Below are positions 43,958-56,461 of a DNA stretch of 64,000 nucleotides, piece after piece. Source of the stretch: Chrysemys picta bellii (taxonomy: Eukaryota; Chordata; Testudines; Emydidae); contig NC_088792.1 of the NCBI RefSeq assembly GCF_011386835.1, positions 44,506,882 through 44,570,881 of the forward strand, written 5' to 3'. How positions within the stretch are numbered: position 1 is the first letter of the stretch; every line of letters begins with the position of its first letter. Position numbers and translations under genes: made by a program. Below the pieces are notes generated by a model. The model was not told the origin of the DNA and searched no databases. It was given only the letters and a program-made list of their open reading frames with translations.

Positions 43958-46900
43958 CCTTCTGCTAAAGATCATTAAGCATCATGGCATACAGAAAAGC
44001 AGGAACACGATGAAGAGCCCAAGGGGTTGAGGGGCCTTATGCCACTGTTACGCTGCCCCATCTTGGGTCCACTTTAAAACCCTGGGTCAGATTAGAGCAG
44101 CCCCAGAGTTGCTCTAATGTGTGCCTGATTGCCTGTTGTCCCATTGTATTGTTGCAGCATCTCGGAATAGTGGCATTCAAGCCATGCCTCCATTCCCCAG
44201 GATTTCCCCTGTTACATCCCCTCTGCTGGGAAGGGCTACCTGTGTGTGTGTGTGGGGGGGTGATAGAACCATATGGCAGCTCTGTGGGGAATTACCCATG
44301 TGCTCCACTGCTGAGTGTGTGGCCTCTTTAGCTCAGTGGAGCTAGTCTAAAGGAGTTTAGTCGTAGATGCACAAAATCTTATCAAAACACTCTTCATCAA
44401 GAGTATTGAATAATACTGAGGTCCAGGGAGTCTTGTTTCCTATTCTCTGGCACTCTAAGGACTAAGAGTTACTGTGCATTTAATCAGCATTGTGCAACAG
44501 TGCCCTCCTGTGCTAGCATGAAGGTGCCTTCGTGCCTTTCATCAGATCAGAATTTATTCCCAATAAAGCTTTAGGGACAAAGAAGCAAAAATTTCTGTTG
44601 ATTCTTTTTAATTGGGTCCCAGTGCTTAATTCTCTTGGAATGACATGTCGTCTGAATGAGATGAGAAAAAAGATGAGTTAGAAAGAATAAGTGATTAGAT
44701 GGAAAAACTGCTTGGGACTGTCAATGGAAAATTGTCATTCATCTCTCAAGCTCCTTGTCTGGCCACACCACCTTGCAATACTCTCCCTATAACTCCCTTG
44801 TTGCTGCATTTTAAAGGGTAATGTCGTTGTGATTTTTTTTTCTGAATGATCGCTCTTCATTTTTGCCATGAAGAGGTTCACGTATGAAGTCCAATTCTAT
44901 TCATTGTCAAGTGATTCCACTGATATCTTCCTCATTTGGGGTTCTGCTGGAAATATTTCACCGCCATTCATGTTATTACATCCTTTCATTCATGTTTTAT
45001 TCAGTACTGTGACACTACCTTTGTTTAGGAGGTTGTTGTCATTCCTTATCAATGCAATATGGCGTGATAGAATTTGTCCCTCAAGGGATATCATGCACAA
45101 GTTTGTTCTCTCTTATTGCAGTGGACAGCTGCTTTTCTTTCTATTTTCTGCCCTGTTAAGGTGCCATTTCTATCAGTCACAGAGATGCATTTTTTGGGGT
45201 CACTTTTGCTTATTGGTTTGTAAGATCAGCTCATGGAGCAGACTCATGTTGGGAAATTTAGCACTAAATGACATAAAGCTAAATTACAAAATCTGAACAC
45301 TGCAGCCTGCTACCCCACAAGAAAACTAAAATTAAATCAGCTTTTTTATTATTCTGAACTATAGGACTGAGTGTGTCCAGATTTGAGAATTGAGAAGCAA
45401 CCTGCTTATAAAACTATCTGATACATTGGTGTTCTGATAAAGACCCCCCCCCCCCTGAAAAAAATGTTTTGCTGGAGTTTTATTTACAGAATTTTTGAGG
45501 GACACTCATCACCTACAATTGAGGGCCAGATTTTTTGAGAGCTCAGGGTACCAAAAGAAGTGGCCAGATTTTCAGAAAACCTCATCCCAATTGTGGGTGC
45601 TGAGCACTTGAAAATCTGTCCCTGAGTCTGAGCAAATTAAATGCACAAAACTATTCTGAAAAAACATTAAAGAGAAAATGCTCTCTGGCCAGAATTAAGA
45701 AAAAAATAATCTATTCTATCTGTATAGTTTCAAAGGAGAGTAGGAATGTATATAAATAATAGCATCTGCAGTTACACTAGCACAGATAAAAAATTCTTAG
45801 GACCATCACTTCTCTGAAGCCTCTGGTATTTGCAGATCTCAGACAGGTTGCTAGACTAAAGAGATCATTATCTGTCCTGGCATGAATATTCTTATAATTC
45901 CTTTCTTTAAAAAAAAGTCATGCAAGAATTTGTAATGTATCCAAGTTACTTGAAAGAACAGAACTGTTCCCTGCTAAGCACAGAGTACCCAGAGACTTGC
46001 TAACTCGTATCAAAATGAAGCGAAATAGCATATTAGAGCTTTGCAAAATATTTGTGACAAAATTAGCCTTTTTGGAAACTAGGGTTTCATGCAAAATTGT
46101 TCACGTCGGCAGATTTAGTCAGTCAACTTTTTTTTCCTGCCAAGTGGATGTTAGTGATAATTTCTTGGTAAACTTTCAGATTTCCTACTGGATGTATTGA
46201 GGTTTCTCACATGATTGGCTGAGCCTATTCCGTGTGCTTAGTAGTGTGAGCTGGAGCCATGAAGACTTGGGTCTTTTTTTTTTGTTTGTTTGTTTGTTTT
46301 CTAGGCCTTTGAGGAAAGGAGAGGAAACACTTGCAGAAAAACATAATGGAAAGAACAGACCTGTTGTCCACCAAAGATACTAACTGAATTTAGCAGAATG
46401 CAGGTCCTCCTACCGAGAGAAGAAAGCAAGTGGGAGAATGGGTGCTTTCAGGGGAATGGGCTACCACAATGCTTGGAAGAGGATTATGTGAGGATGGAGG
46501 GCTGTGGGACCTGCTGAGGGCCCCTTTAGGCCCAATCTTTAGATTCCTATATAAGCCAGATACCAAATCTCTAGAGATAATCACATTAGTAGTTTATAGT
46601 TTTGCTGATACTGAGGCTGGTTTACTGTGTGCCTTTCAATGTGGTTTTGCAGTGATGGTGTGTTGTGTTTGATCTACCACTTGCCTTTATATGTCATTTT
46701 GCGGTGCAGAGGCGAGCTTGCTATATGCTTTCATGTGCAGAGACTTAATGCTGAGGCTGGCTTACGGTCTACTTTTAAGCTTTACCTAAGGGGAAGATGG
46801 TTTCTTTCTGATATGTATCTTTGCAATGGCAATACACATGTTTAATTGACTGCTATTGTAGTCTTGTAGGAGGACAAGAAGCATTTTGACAGTGAAAAGG

Positions 46901-47151
46901 AGATTTAGATTGAGAATCACAACTGAGCATCTCCGCTGCCTGTCTCCACCAGTAACTACATCCACAGCATCTTCATGCCTACTCCCCTTCGCTCCCCCTT
47001 CACCCCCCTCCCTTCTTTGTCCTCCAGCACAAAAAAAATGTGAGGAGGGATTCACATGCATGGGAATATGGGGAAGAGATTTCCTATATTGATTCCCAAC
47101 TGTTGCTCTTTCAGCTTTTGTCAGCCATGTTTGATTGCTTTGAGTGACAAA
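43958..47151. other. Unannotated stretch
   Basis: No gene is recognised. Minor items: (TG)n then G-run near 44240, a poly-C run at 45445-45456, a GGCCAGATTTT-type amniote repeat relic at about 45520-45630, and a (TTTG)n tract at about 46275-46300. A TTTAGCTCAGTGGAGCTAG word at 44327 is tRNA-like only in its A box. Confidence 0.4.
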
Positions 47152-47162
47152 TTATACAATTT

Positions 47163-47812
47163 GACACCATCATAGAACCTAATCACATCAGCCATGCCAT
47201 CAAGGGCTCGTTCACCTGCACATCTACCAATGTGATATATGCCATCATGTGCCAGCAATGCCTCTGTGCCATGTACATTGGCCAAACCGGACAGTCTCTA
47301 TGCAAAAGAATAAATGGACACAAATCTGACATCCGGAATCCTAACATTCAAAAACCAGTAGGAGAACACTTCAATCTCTCTGCTCACTCAGTAACAGATT
47401 TAAAGGTGGCAATTTTGCATCAGAAAAGCTTCAAAAACAGACTCCAATGAGAAACTGCTGAACTTGAATTAATATGCAAACTAGATACCATTAACTTAGG
47501 CTCGAATAAAGACTGGGAATGGCTGAGTCATTACACAGATTGAATCTATTTCCCCATGTTAAGTATCCTCACACCTCTTGTCAACTGTCTGAAATGGACC
47601 ATCTTGATTATCACTGCTGATTATAGCTCATCTTAATTAATTAGCCTCTTAGAGTTGGTATGACTAATTCCACCTTTTCATGTTCTGTATGTATATATAT
47701 CTCCTTACGGTATGTTCCATTCTATGCATCTGAAGAAGTGGGCTGTAGCCCTCGAAAGCTTATGCTCAAATAAATTTGTTAGTCTCTAAAGTGCCACAAG
47801 TACTCCTGTTCT
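47163..47812 (+). mobile_element. Penelope-like element, 5' truncated, with 11-bp target duplication
   Basis: The 650-bp insertion begins inside the linker before the GIY-YIG domain (GACACCATC) and ends with the family tail CAAGTACTCCTGTTCT. TTATACAATTT flanks it at 47152-47162 and 47813-47823. The tail is the sequence seen twice, in opposite orientations, at 3192-3622, which ties that palindrome to this family. Orientation is set by the endonuclease reading. Confidence 0.85.
47232..47450 (+). pseudogene. GIY-YIG endonuclease region of the PLE, with premature stop
   Basis: The frame includes IYAIMCQQC then AMYIGQTGQSL and KRINGHKSDI, the YIG signature, conserved Arg and His of the GIY-YIG fold, and the PLE-specific cysteine pair. 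A TGA where related copies read Arg ends it near 47450. The remaining C-terminus (TAELELICKLDTIN-like) follows after the stop to about 47540. Upstream reverse transcriptase is missing by 5' truncation. Confidence 0.8.
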
Positions 47813-47823
47813 TTATACAATTT

Positions 47824-49377
47824 TGTAAAGCATTGCATTGCACTGCAGGTGTGGGGTGACTAGAGGGAGGTCTGGGGATCAAGAGAGATGATCCTTTGGG
47901 GAGTGCTCTGTCCTTTTTGACTGTGTCCTGGTTGAAATTCATGTAGTGCAAGGGAGTAACCTACTAAAATCAAAGTGGATTGGATGGTCCCCTTTCCTTA
48001 CATGAGTGGAGGTAACTCTGGTTGCAGGAAGTGTGTATGTGCTGCCTCCTTGACATGGCTCCCCAAAGTCCCTAGAAACTTCCCCATGTGTGTTCTGAGG
48101 AGACATTCTTCTGGAAGGTTTTGTGGTTGAGCCCAGGGTTGGGAAGGGATGATCTGGGGCATTGTTCCCTGCTCAGCATGGAGATTTCCATGTCCGGCTC
48201 CAACTGGGAGTCAATCCGACTGCGTGGAGACTGCTGATTTCAGCCCAGTTTCTGGTAGAGCTGTGCTACCAGGCCAGCCAGTAAGCTATCCAGAGGAGCA
48301 GCTGTTCAAGCAGGACAAATCTTGCCTCTGTGGATCTGGGGGTGCCCTCTCTGCAGATTCTCAGACTGGGGCAGGTTGGTCCATTTTATGCTCCCCACCA
48401 AACCACCGCCACTAGAAGGCCAGTTCTTGAAAATGCCACATGTTCAGCTTTGCAGTTTATCCCCACTAGCCCCCTTGCATAGGTTTCTAAATATGGGAGA
48501 GAGGGGGCATGATCTAGTTCCCTTTTATTAGCCAGTGTTTTTCCAGTATCTGCAGCATACAGGTCATTAGACCTCCATCACTGTAATCTTTCTCTGCTGG
48601 TGAATGTATAAATCGGGTGCCTCTTTGATATACCACCTCTAGATGGCATTATGATACTATAAAGTGTACAAGAAATAGGTTATGTGTTTAATCAATTATT
48701 AAATTCTTATCATGGGTATAATGTACTCAAAAGACTAATATCTAAGCTCTTCATAGCCTCTGAGATGTTATCAATTCCTAGTGTGCGGTGAGTGGTCATT
48801 ATGTTAATACCAGTGTACACATTTAAAAGGTATGAGAAAATTACTGGGCATACATAGTAGCCACATTTTCAATATTAATAACTCTTCAATTCATTTTTAA
48901 ATACCAAAATGGCATAGTCCACACTCTACAAAGGCATCAGTCCATACTTTCATTTTTGTAGCAGTTATGTTTGAGTTTCAGGAATGCAAAATGCAGATAT
49001 CCTAGCTAAACTTCTGTTTTCTTTAACCTCTCCATCGGCATTTTCATTCTTCTAAACTACACATGTGTTTGAAGGAAGATAAAATGTGAAAACATGCCCT
49101 ACTGGTCTAACAGATTTGTAAATGACACTTTAAAAGGCTCAGAGCCAATGTTTACCCTCTAGTAGGCACGTGAAATTTGTATCAAGTTCAGTGGGAGCTT
49201 GTAGATGTCTATTTGCCTGTATTCCTGAATTTGGCTCCCCAGCATGGAAAAAAGTCCACATTACAATCTTCAGAGGAAAGGGATACATGACAAATCCTTG
49301 GCACTTTATATCAAACTATTATGTAGTCAATGCCATCCAGGTGCTGTGCACTGTATACAAGTAGAAGAACATATAGT
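47824..49377. other. Unannotated stretch
   Basis: Nothing recognisable. Confidence 0.5.
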
Positions 49378-49461
49378 GTCAGATCCTCAGCTGCTATCAA
49401 TTGTCACAGCTCCATTAAAGTCAGTGCATCTGTGACAGTTGACACTAGTTGAGGATCTGCC
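49378..49461. repeat. Palindromic amniote MITE-like repeat
   Basis: CAGATCCTCAGCTG at the left faces TAGTTGAGGATCTG at the right. The middle AGCTCCATTAAAGTCAGTG is the centre of the fold. The about 84-bp imperfect hairpin is of a type widespread in reptiles and birds. Confidence 0.6.
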
Positions 49462-49717
49462 ATCTGGGCTCTCCCTCAAAGACCCTGCAACTGAAATCAG
49501 ACTCAGAGAAATGACAAAGCAACTGACAATTCAAACTGAAAGTGGAGCGAATACCTGGGTGAAATTATTGATGAAAGAGTGAGATTTGGAGGAAGAGGGG
49601 GGAGGTGACTTGCCATACAAGAGGTAGGCATTTCCAAAAATAAAGGACCACAAGGGAGAAGCCTATAACCCTAGTAATTCCCTTTTGGCCATAATTGCCC
49701 ACAAAGGGTTAAATATC

Positions 49718-49756
49718 AGGACAGTCACGATTTTATCGGGACATCTAGTCACCCAA
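49718..49756 (-). repeat. Partial copy of the 26713-26837 MITE
   Basis: The minus strand reads GGGTGACTAGATGTCCCGAT then AAAATCGTGACTGTCC, the first about 38 bases of that family. Confidence 0.55.
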
Positions 49757-49989
49757 GTCCATTTCCTGACACGAGTGAAAGTGCAAGCAAGAGAAGCTCC
49801 TCAAAAAGTGCCTCCTCCATGTTGCTAGTACCAGTAGGTGGGAGCACGCTGACCAAAATGACGGCTCAACAGGGTGTGTTGGCAGACTGTTCAAACGTCC
49901 TGTAATGTGCTGGGTGGACAGGCAAGCTGTCCCACAGTGCAGCATGGTGAAAAAGCTAGAGCGGACACATTTTGGATGGGCTCTAGGGA

Positions 49990-50200
49990 ATCTGGAATAT
50001 GGTTGGTTTGACTCAGGTCTGCATGCTGCAATGTGGATGTAAGAGCCCCAAGCTTGAGTCTAGGTTAGAAAATTCTTAACCTAGGGCTAACAATCAGTGT
50101 AGACACTCAATCCCTGGGTTCTCAAACCCAGGGTTAGCTGACTCAAGTCCCACTGACCCTGGGCTTACATTGCAGTGTAGATATTCCCAGAGTTGCAGCT
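49990..50200. repeat. Possible MITE with TGTAGAC/T ends
   Basis: GGGCTAACAATCAGTGTAGA (50082) and TTACATTGCAGTGTAGATAT (50166) surround CCTGGGTTCTCAAACCCAGG, a perfect 20-bp palindrome. Non-coding. The borders are uncertain. Confidence 0.4.
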
Positions 50201-51767
50201 GCAAGCTGAGATCCACTAGCTTGGACAGGGTTAGATGTGGCAGCCCACTTGGACCTTGCATCTCAGCAGCTGCAATCATCTCACAGTGGTATGTTGTGAG
50301 CCTCATCGTGTGGTGCCCTTACTGAACCCTTGGCTATACTCCTGTTCCAACCACTAGTGACCTATTTTATATTTTGCTTACCCTATATCCCCTTGCAGTT
50401 TGTTGGATATATTCTTCTGCAGTCCATGCTCAGAGCTGCTATGCAGAGCTGCTGTGAGCAGCTGAATAGCTGAACTGTTCCACTCCAGTGGCTGGTAAAA
50501 TTTATACAATCCTGTGTATCTATAACAGTTTGTTAAAGTTTTTAAAGCACTTTGGGAGTCTTGTGCATGGAAGACACTACAGAAATGTAAGATATTACTG
50601 TAAGACATTATTTAAGATGTTAGAAGCCTACTACATGCCTTTGTTTTATTATTAAAGGTCATTTGAAATAATTCTCATATACGGTATTCAGGTGCAATAT
50701 TTGCAAAAATCCCATAGTGGTGTTCTTTTTACTTTTATAATAAAACCTCATCCAAAGCTCTAAAACCATGGGGAGAAAAGCACCATATGAATAAGAACTA
50801 AGCCCTCCAGTAAAGAATTTCAAAATTCAGCCTTCATAATAACACCTAAAAGTGTTGAATCATTCATAGTGTGTAATTAATACATCCTGTTTTGTGCTTC
50901 TTCCAAGAATGTAAGAATTGCAAAATCACTCAAAACAATTACAATACATGCAGTGCTGTTAATCATGAATAGCATTTAGTTTGAAATAATTTATTTCCTC
51001 CTCAAAAAGGGCTTATCTTGTTATTTGCCAATCCTGTAAAATTCTGTGCAGTACCTCCCAGTATTGTTCATGTTTTGCAAAGATCCAAACCCATGAGTAT
51101 TATTAAAATCTATCTAATAAGATTGATGTAAGCAGGGTCTGAATCAGTTCTCCCCTGACATCTACTGATAAACTGGGGGAAAAGACTTCAGGAGCAAACT
51201 GTATTTGCACAGGCACATGAACCCAGCAGACAGAGCTGCTTTGCCAAAGTGATCAGTTTTGGCTTCCAATTCACTTTAGTACACTATACCCAGATGTACA
51301 GACACTCTTTTCTTAACCTGTGTATTATATAATTTTTTAACATTAGATTTAATAAAAATTTTAAATTTGAATGCTGGGGTAATGAAATGTTGTCCTTATT
51401 GTATGAATAAAAGGCAGCAGAACTGTACCTAGCATGCCCTGACTGAGGGTGTCAGCCTAACTTGAACCTCACTTGCTAAGTAGGGGGTAGAGATGCCAAA
51501 TCCTAGTGAAGATGAGAAGATGGGTGGATGTTTGTTCATTCCTACCCTGGCTGTGTGGACGCCGCCTAAAGCATCCTAGATGCTGTTTGGCCCTCCTCAC
51601 TCCAGTGCCTAAGGTCAGGGCTAATTGGATTCAACGAGAGTCCTTGTTTCTATTTTGTGATTAACAGAGCTAAAATTGCTGATGAGCAGGCCTAGGGAGT
51701 AAGTCTTAGACCTGTGGGGTGGGGGTGGGGGGGCAGTGTTGCATGGAAATAAAATGCAGACACTGGC
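50201..51767. other. Unannotated stretch
   Basis: Nothing recognisable apart from a G-run near 51718-51735. Confidence 0.5.
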
Positions 51768-52765
51768 CTAGCAGTGAGGTGCCCCACTACCCAGTGGAAT
51801 CTCTAAGAGTGGAAATAATTTAGAAGAAAAACTGGTGGCATCATGGTACTGAGCAGCAATAACAGCGGCAGAAGGGGTAGTGAGCAGCAGGCGGTGGCAG
51901 AGATGGCAGCAGCAGCAATAAACTGGTTGAAGACTTGGCAGTAGCAGCAGAGGTTCTGCTCTGAATTCCCCCTCCCTTTTCAGGGGTTCCAGGGGAACCC
52001 ACGTGAATGCACCTCTGTACTTTGGGTCTTTGCTGACCAATGGCAACTGCCTCTGAGTGTGGTGCAGTGCATAGGCACCGACTCTGTGGGTGCTCTGGGC
52101 TGGAGCACCCACAGTGAGAAATTGGTGGGTGCTCAGCACCAACCGGCAGCTCCCCCCCCGGCCCAACTCACCTCTGCTTCCTCCCCAAGTGTGCCGCGTG
52201 CCCACATTTCCCCCCTAGCTCCCAGCGCTTGCACCACGAAACAGCTGTTTCGCACGGCTGGGAGGGAGCAGGGAGGAGGGGAAACGTGGCGTGCTCGGGG
52301 AAGAGGCAGGGCTGGGGTGGGGATTTGGGGAAGGGGTCCAATAGGAGTAGGGAGGGAGCAGAGTTGGGGCGGGGACTTTGGGGAAGGGGTTAGAATGGGG
52401 GCGAAGCAGGGCCATGAAAGGGTGGAGTCAGGGCGGTGCCAGGGGCGGGAGGGCGTGAGCTCCCACCGGTGCTGGGGAAAGTTGGTGCCTATGGTGCAGT
52501 GGAGGGAAAGGTGAGTGGTGTGTTGAAGGGACATTCATTTGTCAGACATTCACTGGGAAACTGAGGCAAAGGACACTGCCCAGCATGCTGTGGGGTGGGG
52601 GTTGATTTATGGTTCCATGCTTATGAATCATGGTGGTGGTGTTTTCCCAAATGAATGCTGAGTTCCCTTTCCCTTTTAATAAAAGTTTTCTTCTGGTAGC
52701 ACAGACTCAGTGCTTGTGAGTGGGGAAGTATTGCCCCTCAGAGGCCACCAGACTGGTATTTAATT
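51768..52765 (+). repeat. Probable LTR, interrupted by a hAT element
   Basis: A CAG-rich left part (AGCAGCAATAACAGCGGCAG, 51853) and a right part with a strong polyadenylation signal (TTTTAATAAAAG, 52675) and CAGTGCTTGTGAGTGGGG look like one LTR split at 52070. Excision of the hAT element and one duplication copy rejoins AGTGTGGTGCAGTGGAGGG. The outer ends are not defined. Confidence 0.45.
52070..52493. mobile_element. hAT-type non-autonomous element with perfect 8-bp duplication
   Basis: The 424-bp element has ends CATAGGCACCGACTC and CATAGGCACCAACTTTCC (inverted), flanked by GTGCAGTG at 52062-52069 and 52494-52501. The interior is GC-rich and non-coding. The reading frames of up to 151 codons here are not genes. 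Confidence 0.85.
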
Positions 52766-53290
52766 TTCCCCGATTGCTGCATGGTGGCTGAAACCAGTTC
52801 TATTTTTTGTGGTGTTAAGAGGAATCCCTAGATAGTGAACCCAGCCCTTGTTGCTGCTGACACCACCTGGCACAAAGGTTACATATGTCCATACTATATA
52901 TGGACAGCTTTTTATCCAGAAATATTTCAGAAATTGAACATTCATATATTCTGTCAAAATAGTTACAAAGCCAGTCACTCTACAGTTCCTTATTTCTTTA
53001 TATATTAAAATATTTTCAGTGTTTTTTTGAGAAGCCTTAGAAGTCTTGGTGAGGTACATTTGATAGTGAGACAGGAAACATGAACCTATTAGCCCCATAT
53101 GAGAGAAAGGGAAACTATTGACTTACTGATGACCATCCAGGGAGACAGAGTCCAGACTAGAAGTCTGGCAATTCCAGACTTCCAGTCCTGTCCTTAGACC
53201 ATCCATCCAGTTCTATATACCCTGCATCACAGCGATATGTAAGTGCCTGAAGCTTTTTTTTATTCATGCCTGAGGAGAAAATATAGATGA
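52766..53290. other. Unannotated stretch
   Basis: Nothing recognisable. Confidence 0.5.
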
Positions 53291-53405
53291 TGGACCAGAT
53301 TCTAATCTTGGTCACAGACTAAACTAATAAAACCAGAATAATCCATTGATTTCAGTGTGATTACCCCTGATTTAGATCAGGACAAATAAGATCAAATTCT
53401 GGCCC
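53291..53405. repeat. Palindromic amniote MITE-like repeat
   Basis: GGACCAGATTCTAATCT at the left faces AGATCAAATTCTGGCCC at the right, with AATCCATTGATTTCAGTG in the middle. It is an old hairpin of the same general type as 49378-49461. Confidence 0.55.
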
Positions 53406-53679
53406 TATTTTGTTTATTTTTAGGTAGATAAAAACGGAGAGGAAATGAATTCAGTCTGCATCAGTTGTGTTGCAAATTGTAGTTCTGGGAAGGAGTGGTG
53501 GGAGAAGCCGATGATGATGTTGTATATGATGGTGATGAAACACTTTCCATTCCAATAGTAACTGAGGATGATGTTAAACAGCACCTACTCAGTTAGCCAT
53601 TTTTAAATCAGCAAGTCTGGGTAACTTGCTTCTAATAGTTTTAAAAGACCTGGCTGATGAACTTACTGGACCATTAAAT

Positions 53680-53816
53680 CAGAGGTGCTGGAACAATTTG
53701 TACAGTGGGGGTGCTGAGAGCCATTGAACCAAACTGTAAGCCCAGAATATAATGGAAACCACTTCAAGCCAGGGGGTGCAGCAGCACCCCCAACATCCCT
53801 AGTTCCAGCACCTATG
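53680..53816. mobile_element. 137-bp hAT-type MITE in CR1
   Basis: Ends CAGAGGTGCTGGAAC and GTTCCAGCACCTATG are inverted. CCATTAAA(T) at 53671-53679 and CCATTAAT at 53817-53824 are the near-perfect 8-bp duplication. Removing it restores the CR1 sequence at GGACCATTAATGTTGA. Confidence 0.8.
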
Positions 53817-53960
53817 CCATTAATGTTGATTTTCAATATCTCTTGGAACACTGGGGAACTTCCAGAAGACTGGAATAAAAGGATAAATGGGATTTAGGTC
53901 AAAATAATGGAATGGCTGATATGGGACTCGATTAATAAAGAATTAAGAAAGAAATATAGT

Positions 53961-55100
53961 GAATAATAGAAATGTAGGGCTGGAAGGGACCTTGAGTGGT
54001 CATCTAATTTAGTCCCTGTGCTGAGGCAGGACCATGTATACCTAGACCAACCCTGACAGGTATTTGTCTAATCTCTTCGAAAACCCGCAAATGGTGGGGA
54101 CTCCACAACCTTCTTTGGTAACCTATTCTAGCACTTAACTATTCTGATAGTTTGAAAGTTTTTCCTACTAACTAACTAACTTAATTGATGTTGCAGCATA
54201 TTAAGACAATTATTTTTGTCATCTTTTCAGTGGTACAATTGATCACCATTGTGTTTATAACATCCTTTAACATATTTGAAGACTTCTCAGGTCCCTTCTC
54301 AGTCTTCCTTTGTCAAGACTAAACATGCCCAGTTTTTTAACCTTTCCTCATAGGTCAGGTTTTCTAAACCTTTTTTTCAGTTTTGTTGCTGTGCACTCTC
54401 TCCAATTTGTCCCAGTGTGGTGCCCAGAACTGGATGCAACAATCCAGCTGAGGCCTCACGAGTGCTGAGTAGACCAGGACAATTACCTCCTGTGACTTTT
54501 GTACAACACTTCTGTACATACTCCTCAGAATGATATTTGCATTTTTTGCAACTGCATGATATTATTTAATCATATTCAATTTGTGATCCACTATAAACTC
54601 CAGATCCTTTTCTGCAATACTACTTCCTAGCCAGTTATTCCCCATTTTGTAATTGTACATTTTGATTTTTCCTTCCTACGTCTTGTACTTTGCACTTGTC
54701 CTTATTGAATTTCATCTTGTTGGTTTCAGACAAAATCTCCAATTTTGCAGTCATTTTGAACTCTAATCTGTCCCCAAAAGTTCTTGCAACCCCTCCTAAC
54801 TTCATATCCTCCACAAATATTATAAGCATACTCTCCACTCCATTATCCAAGTCCTTAATGAAAATATTGATTATTACTGCCCCCAAGACAGACACCTGTG
54901 GGACCCAATAGATACATCCTCCCAGTTTGACAGCAAACCATTGATAACTATTCTTTGAGTGTGTTTTTTCAATCAATTGCGTATCCCTCTTATAGTAATG
55001 TCATCTAAAATATGTTTCCCTAGTGAGAATGTCGTGTGGGATTGTGAAATGTGTCTATTGTTTCCCCCTTATCCACTAGGCTAGTAGCCCCATCAAAGTA
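53961..55100 (-). pseudogene. CR1 LINE 3' fragment inserted in opposite orientation
   Basis: On the minus strand it runs from within the reverse transcriptase to the CR1 3' end (CCTACATTTCTATTATTC at 53961). The clearest frame, 54635-54976 (113 codons), shows NIFIKDLDNGVES then a FVEDMKLGG block where an active CR1 has FADD: the catalytic ADD is changed to VED. The fragment downstream has several stops. Insertion into the plus-strand CR1 is shown by resumption of that element at about 55100. Confidence 0.8.
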
Positions 55101-55262
55101 ATGCCAATCAATATGAGTTTTCTGGAAAATAGATCCTGTCAAATTTGATTTTTTTGGATGAGATTACAAGTTTGATAAGGTAATCGTGTTGATATAACAT
55201 ACATAGAATTCCATGAGGCATTTTGATTTCGTACCAAGATTAAAACTTAGAAAAATACAAAA

Positions 55263-56135
55263 TTAATATTTGGTGGTGGTGTAGCTGTGTTGGTCCCAGG
55301 ATATGAAAGGGACTAGATAAATGAGGTAATATCTTTTATTGGCCCAACTTCTATTGGTGGAAGGGACAAGGTTTGGAGTTTCACAGAGCTCCTCTTCAGG
55401 TTTGGAGAAGTTAACCAGAGTGGTGGTGTTACAACTACACACATCCTTACACGTCTAACACCTCTCTTGAACAGCAATAATAACAACAAAGCTGTGTTGG
55501 TGGAGAGTAATATGTTTGCAGGTTTTGCATCTGTTCTGGCAGGATCTGGTGCTGCATTAAGTTAGCTTGTCTTGGTCTGCAGGGAGCTTGCATCTGATGA
55601 GATTGGCAAGTTGGGGCATTGTTTGAAGGCAAGAACAGTGCATTCAGAAATGATTTCCTCAGGATATGAGCCTCATCAGGTATGGGTTGTAATTGTTTGA
55701 TACTTGTACGGGTTCTAATGTGGGATGGTAGGTGACAACCAGGGGATGTGTGGTCAGTGTTTTTCTTTTCTGTATTGAAGCAGGTTCTTCCAGGGTACTT
55801 GTGTGGCCTATTCCATGAAATAATCTGCTTCTCTGATGGAGTGCTCTTGTTTAGTGAGGGTGGTTTTAAGTGTGTTTATGTGTGTATCCTGGACTTTCTC
55901 TTTGGACCATACTCTGTGGTATTTGAGTGCCTAGCTGTAGATAACAGATTTTTGGTGTGTCAGATCTGTGGAGGTAAGTGTCGTGATCCATGGTTTTTTT
56001 TGTATATGGTCATTTATAGGGTTCCAGTGTTGAAGCTGATCGTGTTGTCTAGGAAGCTGATACTTCTAAAGAGTCTAATGAATGGGTGGTGATTGTTGAA
56101 GTTGTGGTGAAAATCTGAGGGAGTTTAGATCATCG
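55263..56135 (-). mobile_element. Penelope-like element (second family) inserted in CR1, GIY-YIG region deleted
   Basis: The minus strand carries the downstream reverse-transcriptase region (an YKK-type block near 56000, then a long broken segment), the SHQMQAPCRPRQANLMQHQI-like linker (55447-55632), and directly the 3' UTR and terminus (AATAAAAGATATTACCTC on minus, then ATCCTGGGACCAACAC). The GIY-YIG part expected between linker and UTR is missing. The right border is approximate. Confidence 0.6.
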
Positions 56136-56372
56136 GTCCAGAGAACTCGAAATGTAATTATAAATGAGGATTAATTGAGTGGTTATGTTTCTAATAGGGT
56201 CCTTCAGGGATTGGTTCTTGGCCCTTTGCTATTTAACATTTTTATCAGTGACCTGGAAGAAAACATAAAATCATCACTGATAAAGTTTGCAGATGACACA
56301 AAGATTGGTGGAGTGGGGGACAGGTCACTGATACAGAATAGTCTTTATCTCTTCATAAACTGGACGCAAGGA

Positions 56373-56376
<4 letters not shown>

Positions 56377-56456
<80 letters not shown>
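56377..56456. repeat. (TA)n microsatellite, about 80 bp
   Basis: An uninterrupted TA run sits inside the plus-strand CR1 where related copies read a short ATATGTGTTTTAAT-like sequence. It produces Ile-Tyr reading frames on both strands that are not genes. Confidence 0.97.

Positions 56457-56461
<5 letters not shown>

Noticed and set aside
52059..52534. 151- and 133-codon frames on opposite strands
   Set aside because: They lie in a hAT MITE with perfect duplications and reflect GC content.
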